Under the pieces are notes generated by a model. The model did no database searches. It had not been told where the DNA came from and worked only from the letters and a program-made list of their open reading frames with translations. From an uncultured Spirochaetaceae bacterium (GTDB lineage Bacteria; Spirochaetota; Spirochaetia; Sphaerochaetales; Sphaerochaetaceae), in NCBI GenBank assembly GCA_944389295.1, contig CALXLV010000019.1:38575-102574 (forward strand): DNA of 64,000 nucleotides, given 5' to 3'. The translations under genes were made by a program, and so were the position numbers. Of this stretch, positions 25,581 to 32,408 are shown piece by piece. The stretch's first letter is position 1; each line of letters starts with the position of its first letter.

Positions 25581-26572
25581 CCGATGATGAAGAGATTGTC
25601 AGGACAGTGATGGCTGACAGGATTCCGTGGAAGGAGCTTGGGATAAGTCTTGCGGCGACGGCTGCGGACGGCGAGGAAGCTCTCGATGCGGTCAGGCGTC
25701 TCAGGCCGGATATAGTCATCACGGATATAAGAATGCCGCGGATGGACGGTCTCGAGCTGATAAAGCGCTGCGTATCCGAAGGGTGTGATGCCGAGTTTGT
25801 TATACTCTCAGGATTCGGCGAGTTCTCATATGCGCAGCGCGCGATGCTCTACGGAGTGCGCCACTATCTTCTCAAGCCCTCGCGGAAGGAGGAGCTTATC
25901 TCCGTTCTGAAGGAGATAAGGGACGAAAGGGAAGGTAGGTCCGTCTCCGGGATAAATAGTGATGCGCATTTCACGGAAGATGCAGATGGGCTTTCTCGCC
26001 GCTACAGGGAGGCGCTTGAGGGAAAGGCAGATGCTTCCCTTGTGGACGATATGGAGCGTATCTTCCGCTCTCTTCCGCTTCCTGATGCCGAGGCGCTTTT
26101 TGTCCGCATGGCTATGGACAGCATCAGCGGCGAGCAGCTGTTCAGAGGAATGAGGGACGTGAAGGATGCTGATGACCTTCTTCTCCTCGCGCGCTCATTC
26201 ATCGAGCACCGCATGCCGGGAACCGGCAGCGCGTTCCCCGTCAGGACGATGAAGGAGTACATAGATGCCAACTTCTCAGATCCGGGGCTTTCGCTCAAGT
26301 GGATTTCCGAGAACGTTGTCTATATGAATCCCGAGCATCTCTCGAAGCTCTTTCAGAAGGAGACAGGGCAGAGGTTCTCAGATTATCTCAACTCAGAGAG
26401 GATAAGGGAGGCCCAGAGGCTGATGGATGTCTACCATGAGAGCACTGTCGGCGATATAGCGGAGAAGGTGGGATACAGCAATCCCGGCTACTTCTTCCAT
26501 GTGTTCAGGCGCTATACCGGAATGACGCCCGGAGAGTATATGCGGCAGAGAAGGGCTGCCTCCGACGATTGA
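25562..26572 (+). CDS. AraC-type response regulator, YesN type
   Basis: A 336-residue regulator: receiver domain (1-120) with acidic pocket D8/D9, phosphoacceptor D55 (ITDIRMPRMDG) and Lys at about 104 (LLKPSRKEE), a linker, and a C-terminal AraC HTH pair (about 225-330; MNPEHLSKLFQKETGQRFSDY and VGYSNPGYFFHVFRRYTG). It overlaps the kinase gene by 19 bases. Such pairs typically activate sugar or oligosaccharide uptake genes, but none lies adjacent, so the target is probably elsewhere or is the structured region upstream of the operon. Confidence 0.93.
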   Translation: MLRAVIADDEEIVRTVMADRIPWKELGISLAATAADGEEALDAVRRLRPDIVITDIRMPRMDGLELIKRCVSEGCDAEFVILSGFGEFSYAQRAMLYGVRHYLLKPSRKEELISVLKEIRDEREGRSVSGINSDAHFTEDADGLSRRYREALEGKADASLVDDMERIFRSLPLPDAEALFVRMAMDSISGEQLFRGMRDVKDADDLLLLARSFIEHRMPGTGSAFPVRTMKEYIDANFSDPGLSLKWISENVVYMNPEHLSKLFQKETGQRFSDYLNSERIREAQRLMDVYHESTVGDIAEKVGYSNPGYFFHVFRRYTGMTPGEYMRQRRAASDD

Positions 26573-26597
26573 CACTCTCTGCCGTGTGCAATAAACA
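26569..26597 (+). promoter_or_regulatory. Leaderless promoter of the OGG-type glycosylase
   Basis: A perfect TTGACA (26569-26574) overlaps the end of the response regulator gene; 17 bases later TAAACA (26592-26597) ends seven bases before ATG 26605. The -10 is weak but the spacing is the same as at the other leaderless starts. Confidence 0.5.
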
Positions 26598-26604
26598 AGA
26601 CGGT

Positions 26605-27342
26605 ATGGAAGAGAATCTCAGAGAGACGCTGCTCGGCGGGCAGTCATTCAGCTGGAGAGAGGAGGATGGTGTTTTCACCGCTGTTCTCAATGATCATGTC
26701 TACAGGATAAGGACGCTCTCCGATGCCGCATCCGATCCGTTTCTTTATGATTATTTTGATCTGGGCTATGATTACGCCGCGGCCAGAGAGGCCATAGCAA
26801 AAAAGGATGATATTCTCCGCGAGGCTGTGGAGAGCACTGGACTTATAAGGCTTCTTCATCAGGATCACTGGACGGCAGCGATCTCGTTCATCCTTTCGCA
26901 GAACAACAACATCAAGAGGATTACAGGTCTTTACAGAAGGCTTTCCGAGAAGTACGGGCACGAGGTGGAGAAGGGTTACTTCTCTTTCCCTACTGCGGAG
27001 GAGATGGCAGGGGCCACCGAGGAGGAGCTGAGAGCGCTCGGTACTGGTTTCCGCGCGCCTTTCATCCTCGATGCGGTGAAGAAAGCGCCTCTTCTCGATA
27101 CGATAGACGGTCTTTCATTCGATGATTCCATGGCTGCTCTGCAGACGATAAAGGGAATTGGCCCCAAGGTTGCCTCCTGCATCCTGATTTTCTCCTATCA
27201 GAGGAGGGAGGGTTTCCCGATGGATGTCTGGATGAAGAAGGTGATGAGGGAATACTATCCGGACAAGACGCCCGAGTACTTCCATCCCTACGAGGCGCTC
27301 TCGCAGCAGTACCTTTTCTCGTGGATGCGCTCAAAGGGATGA
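26605..27342 (+). CDS. 8-oxoguanine DNA glycosylase, OGG1-like
   Basis: A 245-residue helix-hairpin-helix glycosylase/lyase of the OGG1 type. Visible features are GGQSFSW near the N-terminus (as in the OGG1 QxFxW motif), the HhH block TIKGIGPKVASC with the catalytic lysine K188, and the aspartate D207 in PMDVWMKKV. It excises oxidised guanine from DNA and nicks the strand. OGG1-type enzymes are scattered in anaerobic bacteria, where MutM is more usual. I chose ATG 26605 because homology begins there and a promoter ends just before it. A terminator follows at 27398. Confidence 0.9.
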   Translation: MEENLRETLLGGQSFSWREEDGVFTAVLNDHVYRIRTLSDAASDPFLYDYFDLGYDYAAAREAIAKKDDILREAVESTGLIRLLHQDHWTAAISFILSQNNNIKRITGLYRRLSEKYGHEVEKGYFSFPTAEEMAGATEEELRALGTGFRAPFILDAVKKAPLLDTIDGLSFDDSMAALQTIKGIGPKVASCILIFSYQRREGFPMDVWMKKVMREYYPDKTPEYFHPYEALSQQYLFSWMRSKG

Positions 27343-27397
27343 TGCACTGCATCCTGCGCGTTGAGACGTTTATCCGCTGATTATGTCTTTTTCCCTG

Positions 27398-27429
27398 AAA
27401 ACCGCAGAATATCCAACTGCGGTTTTATT
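27398..27429 (+). terminator. Terminator of the OGG-type gene
   Basis: A 10-bp perfect stem (27398-27407 with 27417-27426), 9-base loop, with T-run at the 3' side (TTTTATTC). The A-run on the 5' side makes it potentially bidirectional. Confidence 0.85.
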
Positions 27430-27449
27430 CTCATGGCGGAAAAAACAGC

Positions 27450-27480
27450 TTGACATAAGTGAACGGGGGAGGGGTACGAT
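27450..27480 (+). promoter_or_regulatory. Promoter with G5-A-G4 spacer tract, twin of the 14178 promoter
   Basis: A perfect TTGACA (27450-27455), nine bases ending in GAAC, then GGGGGAGGGG (27465-27474) and TACGAT (27475-27480). The spacer is 19 bases. Compared with 14178-14207, the layout is identical except for tract length and one interrupting A. Confidence 0.65.
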
Positions 27481-27512
27481 CTCCATGGAAATAATCACAA
27501 TGGAGGATTTTG

Positions 27513-28418
27513 ATGAAGAAGATTCTTGTTGCGCTGCTTGCAGCGGCAATGCTGTTCGCGTTTGCGGCTTGTGATGATAGCTCACCAGCACCGTTTGAGG
27601 CAAATATAAAGGATGCGGCTCAGCTCAGTGATGCTATCAAGGCTCTTTCTACTGCTACTGAGCCTGTAGAATGGAGACTTGCTAATGGCGAATATGATGT
27701 ACAGATTTCTATTCCTGCCGGAAAAGATGTGACGATAATAGGTGAGTCAGAGGATGGCGTCATAATCTCAGGACCGGAAGATTATGCTGCTATGGAATCA
27801 ATCGATATCTATTCCAGTGATAATGGCGGTGGGAACTTTAATGGCTATGTCGGTATAGTGCAGGCAAAAGATGCCACACTTACTCTCAGGAACCTTACCA
27901 TAAAGGGCGATATTGATAAGAACTTTTCCATGACAACGCAGAATGGAAATTACTGTAGGCAGGGAGGACTGATGGTGATTAACTCTGAGATCGATGCTGA
28001 GGATGTCACCATCACGGATACCAGATATTCCGATAGCTACATGGGAGTTCAGAATGGTATTGCTGTGTATATTGTGGGAGAAGATGAAGGTAAATCTGCT
28101 TCCTTCAATGACTGTTCTATAACGAATTTCAACAAAGGCGCGGTTGTTGTGAGAAGTACGGTAAGTGAGTTTACATTCACAAATGGTGTTGTTGAAGGTG
28201 AAGGTGCAACAACGCTTACTGCCCAGAATGGTATCCAGTATTCCTGCAAGTCTACGATAACGGGAAATAGAATATCAGGGCTTGATTATGATGCAGATAA
28301 TGAATGGAAGGATGGTGCTGTAGGAGTTTATGGCGTTAATGCTCCTTCTGGATGTGTCGTAACGCCAAATACGTTCTCGAATGTGAATGTACCTTATTAT
28401 CCTGAAATAGGAGAATAA
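27513..28418 (+). CDS. Lipoprotein with parallel beta-helix domain
   Basis: A 301-residue lipoprotein: signal peptide and lipobox (FAFAAC, Cys at about 20), mature start CDDSSPAP, then a right-handed beta-helix of pectate-lyase type (about 50-290) with repeated short strands (VTIIGESEDGVIISGP, LTLRNLTIKGD, DVTITDTRYS, FNDCSITNFN). No catalytic residues can be assigned; such domains bind or cleave polysaccharides or act as adhesins. GGAGG lies 6 bases before ATG 27513. The codon choice is clearly more AT-rich than neighbours, which suggests recent acquisition. The head matches the lipoprotein at 14236 and the promoter is the G-tract type. Confidence 0.85.
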   Translation: MKKILVALLAAAMLFAFAACDDSSPAPFEANIKDAAQLSDAIKALSTATEPVEWRLANGEYDVQISIPAGKDVTIIGESEDGVIISGPEDYAAMESIDIYSSDNGGGNFNGYVGIVQAKDATLTLRNLTIKGDIDKNFSMTTQNGNYCRQGGLMVINSEIDAEDVTITDTRYSDSYMGVQNGIAVYIVGEDEGKSASFNDCSITNFNKGAVVVRSTVSEFTFTNGVVEGEGATTLTAQNGIQYSCKSTITGNRISGLDYDADNEWKDGAVGVYGVNAPSGCVVTPNTFSNVNVPYYPEIGE

Positions 28419-28439
28419 TAAAGAAGCGCAGATTAGTGG

Positions 28440-28470
28440 GGCATATGTGATCGCATATGCCTCCTTTTTT
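28440..28470 (+). terminator. Terminator of the beta-helix lipoprotein
   Basis: An 8-bp perfect stem (28440-28447 with 28454-28461), 6-base loop, then TCC and a T6 run to 28470, abutting the convergent rex gene. Confidence 0.85.
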
Positions 28471-29114
28471 CACTGCCTGCGTCCGTCGGGGAACTGCAGC
28501 TGGTAGAATATCTGCTCAAGCTCAAGGGCTATGTTGATGTTGTGTATTACAGCCGGTGTTTCTCCCGGGAGAGCGGGGCGGGGTTTGAGTGTGATGGGGG
28601 AGAAGTTGAGGATGCCTTTTATTCCCGCTTCCATCAGTTTCTCCGCTGTGTCCGCCGCGGCCGATTCCGGCACTGTTATTATCGCGACACGGGCCTCAAG
28701 CGCCTCCACCATCTCATCAAGCCTTGATATCGGATAGACAGGAACGGGGTGTGAGACATCGGAGTAGACGATGGGATCGGAGTCGAATCCTGCGACTATT
28801 CTTATGCCGTCGGGCTCGAAGCCTGAGTAATGCATCAGCGCTTTTCCAATCCTTCCGCAGCCGACTACTATCACGTTCTGGGGATCTCCCTTTCCGAGTA
28901 TTTTCGAGAGCCTCTCGATCAGATCGGTGATCTCATAGCCCCCTCTTTTCTGTCCGTGAATTTCCAGAAGTGAGAAGTCTTTTCTGACAACTGCAGCGGA
29001 AACTCCTGCCGCATCGGCGAGATTGTGTGCGAACACTTTCTCTAAACCGATGGCTCTCAGACGATTAAGCGCCCTGTAGTATCTGGTTATACGGATAAGC
29101 ATATCGCTGTTCAT
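28470..29114 (-). CDS. rex: Redox-sensing transcriptional repressor Rex
   Basis: A 214-residue Rex protein: N-terminal winged HTH (about 5-75; LADAAGVSAAVVRKDFSLLE and the GYEITDLI segment) and a Rossmann NADH-binding domain with VIVVGCGRIGKAL (about 79-91). Rex dimers bind DNA when NAD+ is high and release it when NADH accumulates, derepressing fermentative and hydrogenase genes. It is divergent from hydC, 169 bases away, which fits direct control of that operon. A GGAGACG ribosome site precedes ATG 29114. All family hallmarks are present. Confidence 0.95.
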   Translation of the reverse strand: MNSDMLIRITRYYRALNRLRAIGLEKVFAHNLADAAGVSAAVVRKDFSLLEIHGQKRGGYEITDLIERLSKILGKGDPQNVIVVGCGRIGKALMHYSGFEPDGIRIVAGFDSDPIVYSDVSHPVPVYPISRLDEMVEALEARVAIITVPESAAADTAEKLMEAGIKGILNFSPITLKPRPALPGETPAVIHNINIALELEQIFYQLQFPDGRRQ

Positions 29115-29146
29115 TTATTCGTCTCCTATTTATGTGAATGACGTTA

Positions 29147-29175
29147 TATTAATTGCATTTATGTGTCAATTAATA
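29147..29175. promoter_or_regulatory. Perfect inverted repeat between rex and hydC
   Basis: TATTAATTG (29147-29155) and CAATTAATA (29167-29175) form a 9-bp dyad with an 11-base spacer in the divergent control region. It is a candidate operator, for Rex or another regulator. It does not match the usual TTGTGA/TTGTTAA Rex half-site, so the assignment to Rex is open. Confidence 0.45.
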
Positions 29176-29283
29176 GAATGGGTTGTAACGACATGTCATT
29201 GCCTGCCGCTTTTCATGATTCATTTATTGAAAAAAAGAAAGCCATTAACTAGAATCTTATAGTGATGACTTAAAGGAGGAGTT

Positions 29284-29748
29284 ATGGCTCAGAGCATATT
29301 CTCTGATGAGCTTAACGCTTACATTTCCGAATGGAAGAATAAGCCGGGTAATCTCATCATGATTCTCCACAGGGTCCAGGAGGAGTTCGGCTATGTTTCC
29401 AGGGAAGCGGCCGAGGAGGTTTCCAAGCAGACCGGGGTATCCCTTGCGACTATCTGGGGAGTTTTGACTTTCTATCATTTCTTCAAGCTCAACAGACCTG
29501 GCAGATATAACATCCAGGTATGCCTAGGAACGGCCTGTTACCTCAAAGGCGGCGACATGATCGTCGAGGAGCTCGGCAAGGAGCTCGGTCTTGAGGTCGG
29601 AGGACTCACCGAGGACGGAAAGTTCTCGCTTGAGGCTGTCCGCTGCGTCGGATGCTGCGGACTGGCACCTGTCATGACGATATCAGGTGAGGTGTTCGGA
29701 AAGGTATCCAAGAACCAGATATCGGGAATACTGGATAAATTCGTCTGA
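29284..29748 (+). CDS. hydC: Bifurcating hydrogenase subunit HydC (NuoE-like)
   Basis: A 154-residue thioredoxin-like [2Fe-2S] subunit. The four ligands lie in VCLGTACYLKG (about residues 80-90) and in RCVGCCGLAPV (about 120-130), the NuoE pattern. In HydABC it contacts the NuoF-like subunit and carries electrons from NADH. AGGAGG lies 5 bases before ATG 29284. The stop overlaps the next start (TGATG). It is first gene of a five-gene operon ending at the terminator 34175. Confidence 0.93.
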   Translation: MAQSIFSDELNAYISEWKNKPGNLIMILHRVQEEFGYVSREAAEEVSKQTGVSLATIWGVLTFYHFFKLNRPGRYNIQVCLGTACYLKGGDMIVEELGKELGLEVGGLTEDGKFSLEAVRCVGCCGLAPVMTISGEVFGKVSKNQISGILDKFV

Positions 29749-30236
29749 TGCATGACGCATCCGATCTGCTTCTGGAGGCTGTTGCTAACAGCGCCGAGGC
29801 CGGAGCCACGGATATAAGGGTTCTGGTCGATCTGAGCGGAGGGATGATAAATGCGAGGGTAACCGACAACGGAAGCTACACGCTTCTTGCGGACCCGTTC
29901 CGCGATGGAAGCACTACCAAGGGCGAAGGGCGAGGACGCGGGCTGGCTGTGATCAATGAGAGCTGCCGCGGAAGATGCCGCTTAACACGAGGAGAGAGCG
30001 AGACGGTGCTGGAGTTCCGGAGAGAGGATGATGGCAGTTTCAATGCGCTGGAAGAGGCGCTCCTTCCGATCTTCATGGCTTACGAAGGCGTATCGGTAAT
30101 TATAAAAAGGGATGCACGGGAGAGCAGGCTCGACCGGAGCTATCTGGAGAAAAGGGATGCAGTCCCTGACCGGGCAGGCGGCATAAGGCGCTTCAAGGCT
30201 ATTGTCCGCGGCCTGAAAGGAGAGATCTATGGCTAA
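29748..30236 (+). CDS. HATPase-fold ATP-binding protein in hydrogenase operon
   Basis: A 162-residue protein with a GHKL/HATPase fold: N-box EAVANSAEAGA (about 10-20), G1 TDNG (about 43) and G2 box GEGRGRGLAVI (about 63). It lacks a phosphoacceptor His domain and a membrane segment, so it is not a full kinase; it resembles anti-sigma/serine kinase ATPase domains. Similar genes occur in hyd operons of other anaerobes, from memory, without a settled role. Its position between hydC and the following redox subunit, with overlaps of one base upstream and eight downstream, suggests a role in regulating or assembling the hydrogenase. Confidence 0.75.
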   Translation: MHDASDLLLEAVANSAEAGATDIRVLVDLSGGMINARVTDNGSYTLLADPFRDGSTTKGEGRGRGLAVINESCRGRCRLTRGESETVLEFRREDDGSFNALEEALLPIFMAYEGVSVIIKRDARESRLDRSYLEKRDAVPDRAGGIRRFKAIVRGLKGEIYG

Positions 30237-30609
30237 ACTTTCGCTTTCAGATCTTCATGCGATCCGCGATCGCGAGGAGAAGAACCTGAGGAAGCGCAAT
30301 ATACATGGACGCGACGTTCATGTGGTTGTCGCTATGGGAACCTCGGGAATAAATGCAGGTGCCAAGCTCGTTCTCAATACTATCGCAGATGAGGTTGAGA
30401 AGGCTGGGCTGGAGAATGTCATCATCACACAGACCGGCAGCGCCGCTCCCAATCCGGAGCCTGTTGTCGAGGTTTTCTCGCCGAAAACTGGTCTTGTCGT
30501 ATATGGTGGCGTTGATGCGGAGACTGCCCGCCGTATAGTGTCGGAGCATCTCCAGAACGGCAAAATCCTCGAGGAGAAGAGGATAGAGCTGACGGAGAAG
30601 GAGCAGTAA
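30229..30609 (+). CDS. Cysteine-free thioredoxin-like hydrogenase-operon protein
   Basis: A 126-residue protein whose fold pattern matches the small [2Fe-2S] thioredoxin-like proteins of hyd operons (VHVVVAMGTSGINAGA, VIITQTGSAAPNPEPVVEVF). The relatives I recall have cysteines at GTCG, TGC and the LCEQEP turn; here these are GTSG, TGS and APNPEP, and the whole protein has no cysteine. It therefore cannot bind the cluster. It may be a structural or regulatory subunit; Acetobacterium woodii hydrogenase has a cofactor-free HydD, which could be the counterpart, but that is unproven. It has a GGAG ribosome site inside the previous gene. Confidence 0.7.
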   Translation: MAKLSLSDLHAIRDREEKNLRKRNIHGRDVHVVVAMGTSGINAGAKLVLNTIADEVEKAGLENVIITQTGSAAPNPEPVVEVFSPKTGLVVYGGVDAETARRIVSEHLQNGKILEEKRIELTEKEQ

Positions 30610-30610
30610 G

Positions 30611-32398
30611 ATGGGATACAAGAACTATATTCTGGTCTGCGGAGGCACAGGATGCGAGTCGTCCCGCTCCGATCAGATTTATCATGCGCTCATCGATGAG
30701 GCGGCATCTCAGGGCGTTGCCGACCAGGTGCAGGTTATAAAGACGGGATGCTTCGGCTTCTGCGAGCAGGGACCAATCGTCAAGATACTTCCCGAGGATT
30801 CGTTCTATGTTCAGGTAAAGCCTGAGGATGCAAAGGAACTCATAGCTGAGCACGTCATAAAGGGACGCGAGGTTACGAGGCTTCTTTACAACAAGGCGCC
30901 TCACAAGGCGTATGAGGAAGTTGAGGACATCCAGTTCTACCAGAAGCAGATGAGGATTGTCCTCCGCAACTGCGGCTCCATCGATCCCGAGAACATCGAC
31001 GAGTACATTGCCGCGGGCGGATACAAGGCTCTTGAGAAGGTCCTCTTCGAGATGACTCCGGATGATGTCATCAACGAGATGAAAACAGCAGGACTCAGGG
31101 GACGCGGCGGCGCGGGATTCCCGACCTGGATGAAGTGGAACTTCACGAAGATGGAGAACAACCCCGTGAAGTATGTCGTATGCAACGCCGACGAGGGAGA
31201 CCCCGGCGCATACATGGACCGCTCGACGCTTGAGGGTGATCCGCACTCCGTTCTCGAGGCCATGACGATCTGCGGCCATACTGTCGGAGCGCATCAGGGC
31301 TTCATCTACATCCGTGCCGAATATCCTCTTGCGATTCACCGCCTCGAGGTTGCCATGAAGCAGGCGAGGGAGTATGGACTTCTCGGAAAGAACATCCTCG
31401 GCTCTGGCTTTGATTATGACATCGAGATAAGGCTCGGCGCGGGCGCATTCGTCTGCGGAGAGGAGACAGCCCTTCTCCAGTCCATCGAGGGACACAGAGG
31501 CATGCCTCAGCCCCGTCCGCCATTCCCGGCATCGAAGGGACTCTGGGGCAAGCCGACGGTCATCAACAACGTAGAGACGTGGGCCAACGTTCCCGAGATC
31601 ATCACGAAGGGAGGCGCATGGTTCGCTTCAATCGGCACTCCGGACAGCCACGGAACGAAGGTCTTTGCCCTTACGGGAAAAATCTGCAACTCAGGACTTG
31701 TCGAGGTCCCGATGGGAACTACGCTCCGTGAGATCGTCTACGATATCGGAGGCGGCATCGCCCATGGAAAGAAGTTCAAGGCCGTGCAGACAGGCGGTCC
31801 TTCCGGCGGTGTCATAACTGAGGAGAACCTCGATACCCCGATCGATTTCGGCGGTCTGCAGAAGATCGGATCGATGATGGGTTCCGGCGGCATGATCGTA
31901 ATGGATGAGGATGACTGTATCGTTGATGTCGCCAAGTTCTACCTCAACTTCACAGTCGATGAGTCATGCGGAAAGTGCGCTCCCTGCCGTATCGGCGGAA
32001 AGAGCCTCTGCAACATCCTTGAGAAGATCACAAACGGAAACGGAGAGGAGAGCGATATCGAGCAGATACAGCAGATCGCCCACGCGATGAAGATCGGCTC
32101 TCTCTGCGCACTCGGACAGACTGCTCCGAACCCCGTCCTCTCGACGCTCCGCTTCTTCCCCGAGGAGTACAAAGCTCATATCGTCGACAAGAAGTGCCCG
32201 TCAGGAAAGTGCAAGAAGCTCATAAGCTACGAGATCAACCCATCGAAGTGCATCGGCTGTACGGCGTGTGCGCGCAAGTGTCCTGTCGGAGCCATCTCCG
32301 GCGAGGTGAAGAAGCCGCATAAGATCAACGGAAATGTCTGTATCAAGTGCGGAGTCTGCAAGGATACCTGCAAGTTCTCGGCCATCGAGATTCATTAG
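30611..32398 (+). CDS. hydB: Bifurcating hydrogenase subunit HydB (NuoF-like)
   Basis: A 595-residue subunit. N-terminal [2Fe-2S] thioredoxin-like domain (VCGGTGCESS and KTGCFGFCEQGP, about 9-55), a NuoF core with NADH/FMN sites (GRGGAGFPTWMKW about 170, NADEGDPGAYMDR about 197, EETALLQSIEG about 285), the [4Fe-4S] motif SCGKCAPCRIG (about 453), and a C-terminal 2[4Fe-4S] ferredoxin (CIGCTACARKCP and CIKCGVCKDTC, about 548-587). It is the flavin bifurcation centre that distributes electrons between NADH and ferredoxin. It starts one base after the previous stop. Confidence 0.96.
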   Translation: MGYKNYILVCGGTGCESSRSDQIYHALIDEAASQGVADQVQVIKTGCFGFCEQGPIVKILPEDSFYVQVKPEDAKELIAEHVIKGREVTRLLYNKAPHKAYEEVEDIQFYQKQMRIVLRNCGSIDPENIDEYIAAGGYKALEKVLFEMTPDDVINEMKTAGLRGRGGAGFPTWMKWNFTKMENNPVKYVVCNADEGDPGAYMDRSTLEGDPHSVLEAMTICGHTVGAHQGFIYIRAEYPLAIHRLEVAMKQAREYGLLGKNILGSGFDYDIEIRLGAGAFVCGEETALLQSIEGHRGMPQPRPPFPASKGLWGKPTVINNVETWANVPEIITKGGAWFASIGTPDSHGTKVFALTGKICNSGLVEVPMGTTLREIVYDIGGGIAHGKKFKAVQTGGPSGGVITEENLDTPIDFGGLQKIGSMMGSGGMIVMDEDDCIVDVAKFYLNFTVDESCGKCAPCRIGGKSLCNILEKITNGNGEESDIEQIQQIAHAMKIGSLCALGQTAPNPVLSTLRFFPEEYKAHIVDKKCPSGKCKKLISYEINPSKCIGCTACARKCPVGAISGEVKKPHKINGNVCIKCGVCKDTCKFSAIEIH

Positions 32399-32408
32399 GA
32401 GGTTAATG

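Noticed and set aside
30425..31495. Minus-strand open frame opposite hydB
   Set aside because: Antisense of the NuoF core, which has all its motifs on the plus strand.
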